From positions 1,922,001 through 1,986,000 of the forward strand of contig NZ_CBDFIX010000002.1 in assembly GCF_965248315.1 (NCBI RefSeq): DNA of 64,000 nt, read 5' to 3'. Of the stretch, positions 17,569 to 25,268 are shown in pieces (positions within the stretch are counted from its first letter, which is position 1; each line of letters starts with the position of its first letter). The notes beneath the pieces are model-generated. The model was not told the DNA's origin and ran no database searches. It was given only the letters and a program-made list of their open reading frames with translations. The DNA is from Ulvibacterium sp965248315 (GTDB lineage Bacteria > Bacteroidota > Bacteroidia > Flavobacteriales > Flavobacteriaceae). The position numbers and the translations under genes were made by a program.

Positions 17569-18030
17569 ATGAAGAGAATTGTTAACCTACTGGTATTGAG
17601 TTTTGTATTGGTCTCCTGTAGTACCGATGAGAACAATGGAGACGATGAAATTATGATGGTCAACACGGAAGAGGTAAAAGCTATGGTGACCGATGGCGAA
17701 TGGAAAATAACCTTCTATGCGGATTCCGATGTTGAGGAGACAAGTAACTACGTTGGATATGTTTTTACTTTCAATCCGGATGGAACCCTCGGGGCCACCA
17801 ATGGAAGTACGTCGTTGTCTGGTGCATGGTCCATAACAGAATCGGAGAATAGTAATAACGACGACGGCGAGAGTGATGTAGATTTTAATGTCTTCTTTGC
17901 TTCTCCCGATATTTTTGAGGAATTGGCAGATGATTGGGATATCCTAAAATATACCAATTCCAAAATAGAACTTTGGGACACAAGTGTAGATGACGGAAGT
18001 ACCGATTATCTAACTTTTGAAAAGATTTAG
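17569..18030 (+). CDS. Small lipocalin-like lipoprotein
   Basis: 153 residues. The signal peptide ends with lipobox LVSC (Cys about 17), followed by an acidic linker and one beta-rich domain (about 30-153). The domain has GEWKITFYADSD, YVFTFNPDGTLGA and LSGAWSI. This follows the same pattern (opening W strand, DG turn, G-W strand, closing LTFEKI strand) as the three C-terminal units of the preceding large lipoprotein, so it looks like a single-unit relative. No enzymatic residues are apparent. Duplication of a shared module is the simplest explanation. Confidence 0.7.
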   Translation: MKRIVNLLVLSFVLVSCSTDENNGDDEIMMVNTEEVKAMVTDGEWKITFYADSDVEETSNYVGYVFTFNPDGTLGATNGSTSLSGAWSITESENSNNDDGESDVDFNVFFASPDIFEELADDWDILKYTNSKIELWDTSVDDGSTDYLTFEKI

Positions 18031-18061
18031 AAGCCTTTTTTGCCCCATATCCCAAAAAAGA

Positions 18062-18089
18062 GCATCCATCGAAAGATGGGTGTTTTTTT
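18062..18089 (+). terminator. Intrinsic terminator
   Basis: GCATCCATC, loop GAAA, GATGGGTG pair with one wobble and run into TTTTTTTG. It ends transcription of the small lipoprotein gene about 30 bp after its stop. Confidence 0.85.
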
Positions 18090-18239
18090 GTTTTTTGTCC
18101 TAAATCTTATGATGAGGGCCTTGGATTCATAAGACCATGGCCATTGGGAAAACCTCAGGCCGGTTTTCGTATCTCCATCAGGATTATGCTATTCATTACA
18201 TTTTTCCCTTCAACCCCATCTCTTTCCCTTGGTAATTCT

Positions 18240-18247
18240 TAAATTTG
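18240..18247 (+). promoter_or_regulatory. TAnnTTTG promoter element of ffh
   Basis: TAAATTTG matches the Bacteroidota -7 consensus and lies 26 bp before the ffh ATG at 18274. The longer reading frame from 18229 would begin upstream of this promoter, which supports the 18274 start. Confidence 0.55.
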
Positions 18248-18273
18248 CTTTTCTTCAAAAAGGATGTAAGACG

Positions 18274-19602
18274 ATGTTTGATAATTTAAGTGAAAAGCTG
18301 GATAAGGCACTCCATGTCCTTAAAGGACATGGGCAGATAACCGAAATCAACGTTGCGGAGACCACCAAAGAGGTCCGTAGGGCCTTGTTGGATGCCGATG
18401 TCAATTTTAGGATTGCCAAGGAATTTACGAATAGGGTCAAGGAAAAGGCCTTGGGCCAGAATGTATTGACCACCCTACAGCCCGGCCAATTAATGGTAAA
18501 GATCGTAAAGGATGAACTTACGGAACTTATGGGTGGCGAAACCGAAGGCATCAACCTGTCCGGACACCCATCCATAATCCTAATGTCCGGTCTTCAAGGT
18601 TCGGGTAAGACCACGTTTTCAGGAAAACTGGCCAATTTTCTTAAGAGTAAAAAATCCAAGAAACCTTTATTGGTCGCCTGTGATGTATACCGTCCTGCCG
18701 CTATTGATCAGTTGCATATCGTAGGGGAACAGATTGGGGTTGAAGTGTATTCCGATCGGGAGAACAACGACCCAGTAGCCATTGCCAAAGCCGGTATTGC
18801 CCAAGCTAAGACCAATGGGAACAACGTGGTCATCATAGATACTGCCGGTCGTTTGGCGGTCGACGAGAAAATGATGACCGAAATCTCAAATATCCACGCC
18901 GCGATACAACCGCAAGAAACTCTTTTTGTTGTAGATGCCATGACCGGTCAGGACGCAGTAAACACGGCCAAGGCTTTTAATGATGTCTTGAATTTTGATG
19001 GAGTAATCCTTACCAAATTGGATGGAGATACCCGTGGTGGTGCGGCTATATCCATAAAATCCGTTGTGGATAAGCCCATTAAATTCATTGGTACCGGCGA
19101 AAAGATGGAAGCCATAGATGTTTTCCATCCGTCACGAATGGCCGATCGTATTTTGGGAATGGGCGATGTGATTTCATTGGTAGAACGGGCCCAGGAACAA
19201 TTTGATGAAGAAGAGGCAAGGAAAATCCAGAAAAAGATTGCCAAGAACAGGTTCGGGTTCGATGATTTCCTAAGCCAGATTCAGCAAATAAAGAAAATGG
19301 GCAACATCAAAGACCTTATGGGGATGATTCCAGGTGCTGGTAAGGCACTTAAAGGTATGGATATAGATGATGATGCCTTTAAACATATCGAGGCTATTAT
19401 CCATTCCATGACCCCGGACGAACGCTCAAACCCCTCCAAATTGAACGCTAGTCGTAAAAAGAGGATAGCCTTGGGCAGCGGCCGGACCATTCAGGATGTA
19501 AATCAATTGCTCAAGCAGTTTGATCAAATGAGCAAAATGATGAAAATGATGCAAGGCGGTGGCGGCAAGAAGATGATGCAGATGATGCAAAAAATGAAAT
19601 AA
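18274..19602 (+). CDS. ffh: Signal recognition particle GTPase Ffh
   Basis: 442 residues, normal Ffh length. The N domain (about 1-85) is followed by the G domain with G1 GLQGSGKTTFSGKLA, DVYRPAAIDQL, DTAGRLAVDE and TKLDGDTRGGAA. The C-terminal methionine-rich M domain (about 300-442) ends in MSKMMKMMQ and KMMQMMQKMK. It binds signal sequences and 4.5S RNA and delivers ribosomes to FtsY and SecYEG. The ATG at 18274 begins the family's usual MFDNLSEKL; a longer frame from 18229 is rejected because it would start upstream of the promoter element. The next gene is an S23-type gene of unrelated function. Confidence 0.97.
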   Translation: MFDNLSEKLDKALHVLKGHGQITEINVAETTKEVRRALLDADVNFRIAKEFTNRVKEKALGQNVLTTLQPGQLMVKIVKDELTELMGGETEGINLSGHPSIILMSGLQGSGKTTFSGKLANFLKSKKSKKPLLVACDVYRPAAIDQLHIVGEQIGVEVYSDRENNDPVAIAKAGIAQAKTNGNNVVIIDTAGRLAVDEKMMTEISNIHAAIQPQETLFVVDAMTGQDAVNTAKAFNDVLNFDGVILTKLDGDTRGGAAISIKSVVDKPIKFIGTGEKMEAIDVFHPSRMADRILGMGDVISLVERAQEQFDEEEARKIQKKIAKNRFGFDDFLSQIQQIKKMGNIKDLMGMIPGAGKALKGMDIDDDAFKHIEAIIHSMTPDERSNPSKLNASRKKRIALGSGRTIQDVNQLLKQFDQMSKMMKMMQGGGGKKMMQMMQKMK

Positions 19603-19614
19603 TTATTTTTTGTA

Positions 19615-19642
19615 TTCAAGGTCCAAAGTTCAAGGTCCAAAG
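19615..19642. repeat. Two tandem TTCAAGGTCCAAAG copies upstream of the S23-type gene
   Basis: Two exact adjacent 14-mers lie between ffh and the four-helix-bundle gene. Their sequence style is repeated in inverted orientation after that gene (20064-20095), so the gene is bracketed by related low-complexity inverted repeats. Confidence 0.8.
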
Positions 19643-19670
19643 AAGATTGAATGGTCTAGATTTTATCATA

Positions 19671-20063
19671 ATGGGAAAAGTTGAGCGGTTCGAGGATTTG
19701 GAAATTTGGCAACTGGCACGGGAAATATGCAATGATATCCATAATTTCATTGAAACTACAAGTTTGGGAAAGAATTATGCGCTTCGTGATCAAATGGATA
19801 GATGTTCAGGCTCCATAATGGATAATATTGCTGAAGGCTTTGAAAGAAATGGAAATAAAGAGTTTATTCAATTTCTGAGTATTGCAAAAGCTTCATGCGG
19901 CGAATTACGATCCCAGTATTATAGAGCTTTGGACAGAAAACATATTGATCAAGAAACTTTTGAGATTCAAATCCAAAAAGTACTCCTGGAAAGTAAAAAA
20001 ATAAGTTCATTCATGACCTATCTTATCAAGTCGGAATTTAAAGGTTCTAAATTTAACCGATAG
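19671..20063 (+). CDS. Four-helix-bundle protein, S23/23S rRNA intervening-sequence protein family
   Basis: 130 residues from the ATG at 19671; a longer TTG start at 19647 would fall just after the repeat. Family features are the opening FEDLEIWQLARE, LRDQMDRCSGSIMDNIAEGFERNGNKEFIQFLSIAKASCGELRSQ (split across helices 2 and 3) and a final helix. It matches the avd/IVP-like four-helix bundle first described within 23S rRNA intervening sequences. Free-standing copies are scattered in Bacteroidota genomes. Function is unknown; nucleic-acid binding has been suggested for relatives. Here it is not in rRNA but between housekeeping genes ffh and folD, flanked by inverted low-complexity repeats, suggesting an inserted element. 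Confidence 0.87.
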   Translation: MGKVERFEDLEIWQLAREICNDIHNFIETTSLGKNYALRDQMDRCSGSIMDNIAEGFERNGNKEFIQFLSIAKASCGELRSQYYRALDRKHIDQETFEIQIQKVLLESKKISSFMTYLIKSEFKGSKFNR

Positions 20064-20095
20064 CTCCTTGAACTTTAAACCTTAAACTTTGAACC
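20064..20095. repeat. Inverted low-complexity counterpart downstream of the S23-type gene
   Basis: CTCCTTGAACTTTAAACC followed by TTAAACTTTGAACC. Its reverse complement reads TTCAAAGTTTAAGG..., closely similar to the upstream TTCAAGGTCCAAAG unit. It ends 4 bp before the folD start codon and so supplies the folD leader. Confidence 0.7.
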
Positions 20096-20099
20096 AATA

Positions 20100-20984
20100 A
20101 TGAAATTATTAGACGGAAAAACAATCTCCAATAAGATAAAGGAAGAAATAGCCCTTGAGGTTACCCAAATAAAGGAACGTGGTGAAAAAGTACCACATTT
20201 GGCCGCAGTTCTTGTAGGGAATGACGGTGCTAGCCTCACCTATGTGGGTAGTAAGGTAAGGTCTTGTAAGAAAATCGGTTTTGAATCCACCCTTATACAT
20301 TTGCCCGAAGAAACCTCAGAGGAAGAATTACTCGAAAAAGTGGAACAATTGAATTTGGATGAAGCCATAGACGGCTATATCGTGCAATTACCTTTACCCA
20401 AACACATTGATGAGGAAAAGGTATTAATGGCCGTACATCCTGATAAGGACGTAGATGGTTTTCACCCGACCAACTTTGGAAAAATGGCTCTGGATATGGA
20501 AACTTTTATTTCTGCTACTCCCTTTGGCATAATGGAATTGTTGAGGCGATACGAGGTGGATACGGTAGGTAAGCATGCTGTGGTCATCGGTCGAAGCCAT
20601 ATTGTGGGCAGGCCTATTAGCATACTGATGAGTCAAAAGGGAAAAGCGGCAAATTGTACGGTGACATTGACGCATAGTCGTACCAAAGATATCAAGGCAT
20701 TGACATTGCAAGCGGATATTATTGTTTCGGCCTTGGGCGTGCCCCATTTCTTAAAGGCGGATATGGTAAAGGAAGGAGCGGTAATTATTGATGTGGGCAT
20801 TACCCGGGTACCGGATGAATCCCGGGAGCGAGGCTATTACATTACCGGTGATGTGGATTTTGAAAAGGTTTCTAAAAAAGCATCCTTTATAACTCCCGTT
20901 CCAGGTGGGGTAGGCCCAATGACCATTGCCATGTTGCTAAAGAACACCTTACTGGCCAGAAAAAGGCATAGAAGTAAAAAGTAA
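20100..20984 (+). CDS. folD: Methylenetetrahydrofolate dehydrogenase/cyclohydrolase
   Basis: 294 residues, full length. The N-terminal catalytic domain has YVGSKVRSCKKIGF with the conserved Tyr and Lys, and YIVQLPLPKHID. The NADP-binding domain has AVVIGRSHIVGRPIS, TVTLTHSRTKD and the closing FITPVPGGVGPMTIAMLLKNT. It interconverts 5,10-methylene- and 10-formyl-tetrahydrofolate in one-carbon metabolism. Its upstream region is the low-complexity repeat bordering the S23-type gene, so its expression may depend on readthrough from ffh or on a promoter in the inserted segment. Confidence 0.97.
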   Translation: MKLLDGKTISNKIKEEIALEVTQIKERGEKVPHLAAVLVGNDGASLTYVGSKVRSCKKIGFESTLIHLPEETSEEELLEKVEQLNLDEAIDGYIVQLPLPKHIDEEKVLMAVHPDKDVDGFHPTNFGKMALDMETFISATPFGIMELLRRYEVDTVGKHAVVIGRSHIVGRPISILMSQKGKAANCTVTLTHSRTKDIKALTLQADIIVSALGVPHFLKADMVKEGAVIIDVGITRVPDESRERGYYITGDVDFEKVSKKASFITPVPGGVGPMTIAMLLKNTLLARKRHRSKK

Positions 20985-21039
20985 CCGACTTTTACGAGTA
21001 TCTACCAGGTTAAATCAAACGTGGAAATTGTTTTTCCTG

Positions 21040-21186
21040 CTAAAGAGAATCAGGATTATCTCCTATAGCCGTTTGCGTACTGTCATTGGGAGTCAGTACA
21101 TCCAAATCATTGCTGTCATCATAACTGCAACTTCCTATGGCTATAACCATGGCCAAAATAAGCCCAACACAAATTAGTTTCCTCAT
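21040..21186 (-). CDS. Small lipoprotein of 48 residues
   Basis: It starts at the ATG on 21184-21186. A positively charged start (MRKLICVGLIL) and hydrophobic core lead to a lipobox, IGSC, with Cys at residue 20. The remaining 28 residues are short and acidic (SYDDSNDLDVL, then TPNDSTQTAIG). The charge pattern and lipobox are what a real lipoprotein would have, and no larger gene occupies the interval. It is divergent from the hydrolase operon starting at 21344 and convergent with folD. The function is unknown; it may be a small envelope peptide or a decayed remnant of a longer lipoprotein. Confidence 0.55.
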   Translation of the reverse strand: MRKLICVGLILAMVIAIGSCSYDDSNDLDVLTPNDSTQTAIGDNPDSL

Positions 21187-21343
21187 AGCTGATAATTTAG
21201 TAGGTGTCTTCATCGAGCTACCGTAATTTAATAACGGTGAAATCCGATATTTGGTATTTGATGGTTAATGGGAAATGAGTACCTTTTGTGGGAATTGAGT
21301 GCTAAGTTTTAGCCAAAGAATTCGATATTCTCCAAAAGATACT

Positions 21344-22822
21344 ATGATAAAATTGGATTTTAGCTTTAAAAGAAGTACGGTTGAAGTAAATAGCGGGGTA
21401 AAGTCTAGTCTTTCAAGTTTACGAACCGGTGCTTTTTGGTTGAAGATTAGTATCATTTTTTTGTCGGTTTCACACCTGTATGCACAAAGACCTAAGCTGA
21501 TAGTAACCACGGATATTGGCCAGGATCCTGATGATCAGCAGTCATTTGTACGGCTTTTACACTATGCCAACGAGTTTGATTTCTTAGGGTTCGTAGCCAA
21601 TGCCGATTCAAACTACGACCATGAACCCCCATTGATCCGGGATGATATACTACATAACCTGATTTCAAAATACGCATTGATACAGGACAGGTTAAAATTA
21701 CATTCCCCTCATTATCCTACTGCGGATTACCTGCATGCGCTTGTAAAAAAGGGGAGTAATAATAATGGTGTAAAAATACCGGTAACCGATTATGTGGGCC
21801 CGGGCCATGATACGGAAGGCTCCGATTGGATCATTGAATCGGTGAAGCAATCTAGCGGACCTATCAATGTTGCCGTATGGGGCGGGGCTTGTGATTTGGC
21901 TCAGGCGTTGTGGAAGGTAAAGGAGACACATTCCAGGGAAGAATTGGCAACATTCGTTAAAAAGCTAAAGGTCTATTTTATTGGGAAGCAAGATTCATCC
22001 AATGAATGGATTATCCAAGAATTTCCGGAGCTTTGGCTGATATTGGCACTTGACCCATCCGGAGATAAATGGGCTTCATCCTATAGAGGAATGTTTCTTG
22101 GAGGAGATATTTCTTCAACATCACGGGAATGGCTTAATGAAAATATAATAGGAAAAAATCCCTTGGCCAGCGAGTATCCGGATGAAGCCTATACCGGAGG
22201 TAAAAAGCTCAACCCACATATGGCTCTGAAGGAAGGAGATTCTCCCTCTTGGCTGTATTTTCTTTCCAATGGGCTGAACTTTCCGGATTATCCGCATTGG
22301 GGAGGATGGGGTGGTCGTTTTAAACAAGAACGCCCAAACTTTTTTAGGGATGTGCAGGACAAATATTTTGACAAGGACAAAGAGGCTTGGAGAATGTCAT
22401 CCATGGCAACTGTATTTCGATGGCGGACCGATTTTCAGAATGATTTTGCGGCTAGGGCACATTGGGGATCCGAGGATCAAGATAGGGTAAACCATGCCCC
22501 AATTCCTGTAATATCCGGTAATCCAGAGGACGCATATGTAGAAATCCCCGTAGAAGCGGGAAGCACAATTACTTTGGACGCCTCAAATTCCATAGATCCG
22601 GATGGGGACAACCTTAGCTTCAATTGGATAGTCTATCCAGTGCCAGGAACTCTTATGGAGGCGGATAATACCATTATTGAAGACACGGACAATACAAGGG
22701 TTGCGGTCAATATTCCGAGGAGGGCCAAAGGTACGTCCATTTCTATTGTTTTAAGGGTAGTGGATGATGGGGACATTCCATTAACCGGCTACAAAAGAAT
22801 ACTATTGAAGGTAGAACATTAA
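21344..22822 (+). CDS. DUF1593 nucleoside-hydrolase-like secreted protein, two-domain
   Basis: 492 residues from the ATG at 21344 (the frame is open from a GTG at 21299). An export signal lies at about residues 31-47. The N-terminal domain opens with LIVTTDIGQDPDDQQSFVRL, matching the Asp-rich calcium/ribose loop of inosine-uridine-type nucleoside hydrolases (DxGxDPDD). It continues through VAVWGGACDLAQALW (about 55-370). A C-terminal immunoglobulin-like domain (about 395-490) contains ASNSIDPDGDNLSFNW. This is the layout of DUF1593/Sde182-type proteins, once annotated as cellulose-binding. The activity is not established for this family. It is the first gene of a nine-gene operon, with a second DUF1593 gene at 26798. 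Confidence 0.8.
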   Translation: MIKLDFSFKRSTVEVNSGVKSSLSSLRTGAFWLKISIIFLSVSHLYAQRPKLIVTTDIGQDPDDQQSFVRLLHYANEFDFLGFVANADSNYDHEPPLIRDDILHNLISKYALIQDRLKLHSPHYPTADYLHALVKKGSNNNGVKIPVTDYVGPGHDTEGSDWIIESVKQSSGPINVAVWGGACDLAQALWKVKETHSREELATFVKKLKVYFIGKQDSSNEWIIQEFPELWLILALDPSGDKWASSYRGMFLGGDISSTSREWLNENIIGKNPLASEYPDEAYTGGKKLNPHMALKEGDSPSWLYFLSNGLNFPDYPHWGGWGGRFKQERPNFFRDVQDKYFDKDKEAWRMSSMATVFRWRTDFQNDFAARAHWGSEDQDRVNHAPIPVISGNPEDAYVEIPVEAGSTITLDASNSIDPDGDNLSFNWIVYPVPGTLMEADNTIIEDTDNTRVAVNIPRRAKGTSISIVLRVVDDGDIPLTGYKRILLKVEH

Positions 22823-22859
22823 TTATCATACTACTTAAAAACCAGCTAAATACGAGTTT

Positions 22860-24596
22860 ATGCAAAAACACCTCTTTTTTTCCATCACCTTACTTAGTAT
22901 TTTAACAGGTTGTCGGTCGGAAGTAGAAAAAAAATCACAAATGGCTATAAATGTATCTTTTTCTGAGATTTTGGAGAAAGGGGAACTGGATGGACGGCTC
23001 CTTTTAATGCTGTCGGACAAGGATGGAGACGAACCCCGTTTTCAGATCAATACAGGCCTTGATACACAAATCATTTTTGGAATGAACGTCGAAGGAATGA
23101 AGGCTGGTAAGATACAGAAGTTCGATGCCGATGTCTTTGGTTTTCCGTATAACAGCTTGTCCGATGTCCCGCCAGGGGAATACCATGTTCAAGCGCTTTT
23201 ACACGTCTATGAAACCTTTGACCTATCTACAGGTCACACGGTAAAACTGCCTATGGATAGGGGTGAGGGCCAACAATGGAACAAATCACCTGGAAATCTG
23301 TATAGCAAACCTCTTAAAATAACCATTACCAAGGAGGGTGCTGAAAACATAAACGTAGTTATGGATCAGGTGATTCCTCCAATTGAGGAACCAGAGGATA
23401 CGGAATGGATAAAACATGTAAAAATCAAGTCCGAGAAACTTTCCGAATTCTGGGGGAGGGATATGTACCTAGGGGCCCACGTACTTTTGCCCAAAGGGTT
23501 TAAGGAACACCCCGAGGCCAAATATCCATTGATGATTTTCCATGGACATTTTCCAAGTGATTTCGGTGGATTCCGAACCACCCCTCCCGACCCAAATATG
23601 GAACCTGAGTACTCGGAAAGATTTGATGTACAAGGTTACAATATTGTTCAGGAGCAGGAGGCCTATGACTTTTATAAACGTTGGAATGAACCTGATTTCC
23701 CAAGGTTTCTTATTATCGAAATCCAGCATCCTACCCCGTACTATGATGACTCCTATGCAGTGAACTCAGCAAGTCAGGGACCTTATGGTGATGCCATCAC
23801 CTATGAGTTGATTCCATACCTCGAGAAGACGTTCAGGGGCATGGGGGAAGGTTGGTCACGCTTTTTATATGGCGGATCTACAGGAGGATGGGAAGCCCTG
23901 GCGGTACAAGTTAAGTATCCGGAGGAATATAATGGTTGCTTTGCCGCTTGCCCGGACCCCATTGATTTTAGGGCCTATTGTCTTACCGATATCTATAATG
24001 ACAAGAATGCCTATTTTTATGAAAGTGACCATAAGCCGTTGGAAGTCCCGGGACACCGAAATTATCTGGGACATGTACAGACCACGATTAGGGAATACAA
24101 TCATTTTGAGTTGGTTTTGGGGGATAAAAGCCGCTCCGGTCAGCAGTGGGATATTTGGGAGGCCACCTATTCTCCACAAGGTGAGGATGGCTACCCGGTT
24201 CGTTTATGGGATAAAATGACTGGTGACATAGATCATAAGGTAGCGGAATACTGGAAGGAAAACTATGATCTACGCCATATTTTGGAGCGGGATTGGGATA
24301 AATTGGGAGAGCGTCTAAAGGGCAAGATCCATATTTACTGTGGAGATATGGATAATTACTATTTAAACAATGCCGTCTACTTAATGGAGGATTTTTTGGA
24401 GAGTACGACCGACCCCTACTACGAGGGTGAAGTACTGTATGGGAATCGCGCAGAACATTGTTGGAACGGAAACCCAGAGCAACCCAATCATATATCTCGT
24501 TTGCGATATAATAGCATGTATGTACCTAAAATTATGAAACGCATTGCGGAAAGTGCACCCAAAGGTGCGGATTTAACCAGTTGGCGCTATAAATAA
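22860..24596 (+). CDS. Alpha/beta-hydrolase lipoprotein, putative esterase
   Basis: 578 residues. The signal peptide ends with lipobox LTGC (Cys about 18). An N-terminal beta-rich domain (about 25-190) precedes an alpha/beta-hydrolase domain (about 195-560). That domain has YPLMIFHGHFPSDFGGF, a long insertion, and the nucleophile elbow YGGSTGGWEALAVQ (GxSxG type, Ser in GGSTGG). The late element NRAEHCWNG may supply the catalytic His. It resembles the putative carbohydrate-esterase group of Bacteroidota. It starts 37 bp after the first DUF1593 gene and ends 7 bp before the DUF2306 gene. Surface-anchored removal of acyl groups from a glycan is inferred. Confidence 0.75.
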   Translation: MQKHLFFSITLLSILTGCRSEVEKKSQMAINVSFSEILEKGELDGRLLLMLSDKDGDEPRFQINTGLDTQIIFGMNVEGMKAGKIQKFDADVFGFPYNSLSDVPPGEYHVQALLHVYETFDLSTGHTVKLPMDRGEGQQWNKSPGNLYSKPLKITITKEGAENINVVMDQVIPPIEEPEDTEWIKHVKIKSEKLSEFWGRDMYLGAHVLLPKGFKEHPEAKYPLMIFHGHFPSDFGGFRTTPPDPNMEPEYSERFDVQGYNIVQEQEAYDFYKRWNEPDFPRFLIIEIQHPTPYYDDSYAVNSASQGPYGDAITYELIPYLEKTFRGMGEGWSRFLYGGSTGGWEALAVQVKYPEEYNGCFAACPDPIDFRAYCLTDIYNDKNAYFYESDHKPLEVPGHRNYLGHVQTTIREYNHFELVLGDKSRSGQQWDIWEATYSPQGEDGYPVRLWDKMTGDIDHKVAEYWKENYDLRHILERDWDKLGERLKGKIHIYCGDMDNYYLNNAVYLMEDFLESTTDPYYEGEVLYGNRAEHCWNGNPEQPNHISRLRYNSMYVPKIMKRIAESAPKGADLTSWRYK

Positions 24597-24603
24597 AATG
24601 TAA

Positions 24604-25224
24604 ATGAACACCACGAACAAAGTAGCATGGGCGGTATTTGCCATTTTGGCGGTTGTTATCGGGCTCTATCCAGCGCTTTATTTTTTTATCGATAGAGAAT
24701 TCGGGTTATTGACTTCTAAGGAAGATGCGCTACTTTCCAACTTATTTTGGAACATCGGATTCTACGGCCACATTCTATTCGGGGGCTTGGCCCTATTGGT
24801 AGGGTGGGTACAATTCAATAAAAAGTGGAGAAACGCAAACTTGAAAAGACATCGCACCATTGGTAAAATATATATCATTTCCGCTCTGATTAGTGGGGTT
24901 TGCGCTATCTATATTGCCTTGTACGCAACAGGGGGAATTATCTCCACACTCGGTTTTATGAGTTTAGGTGTTCTTTGGCTCTTTTTTACAGGCAGGGCCT
25001 ATCTCGCGGTGCGCAAAAGGGATTTACAATTGCACCAAGGGTTTATGATATATAGTTATGCCGCTTGCTTTGCAGCTGTAACCCTTAGGATTTGGTTGCC
25101 TTTACTGACCTTTATTTTTCACGATTTTACAATGGCCTATCGCATCGTGGCGTGGTTATGCTGGGTACCCAATATGATATTCGCATTTTTTTGGGTGCGA
25201 AGGCGAGGTTTGCAATTGGGATAA
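24604..25224 (+). CDS. DUF2306 membrane protein
   Basis: 206 residues, about seven hydrophobic segments. The conserved His pairs of DUF2306 proteins are present: FYGHILFGGLALLVGWVQF, LKRHRTIGKIYI and LQLHQGFMIYSYAACFAAVTLR. The positions of the His residues within helices suggest haem or metal binding, as in cytochrome b561-like folds, but this is not proven. It is an odd partner for a hydrolytic operon: it lies 7 bp after the esterase gene and 44 bp before the glycosidase gene, so it is surely co-transcribed. Confidence 0.78.
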   Translation: MNTTNKVAWAVFAILAVVIGLYPALYFFIDREFGLLTSKEDALLSNLFWNIGFYGHILFGGLALLVGWVQFNKKWRNANLKRHRTIGKIYIISALISGVCAIYIALYATGGIISTLGFMSLGVLWLFFTGRAYLAVRKRDLQLHQGFMIYSYAACFAAVTLRIWLPLLTFIFHDFTMAYRIVAWLCWVPNMIFAFFWVRRRGLQLG

Positions 25225-25268
25225 ATACGATGATTTACAATGTTCTTACCAATAAAAAATAAAAATTC

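Noticed and set aside
18229..18273. Longer Ffh start
   Set aside because: It would begin upstream of the TAAATTTG promoter element, and Ffh proteins normally start MFDNLS.
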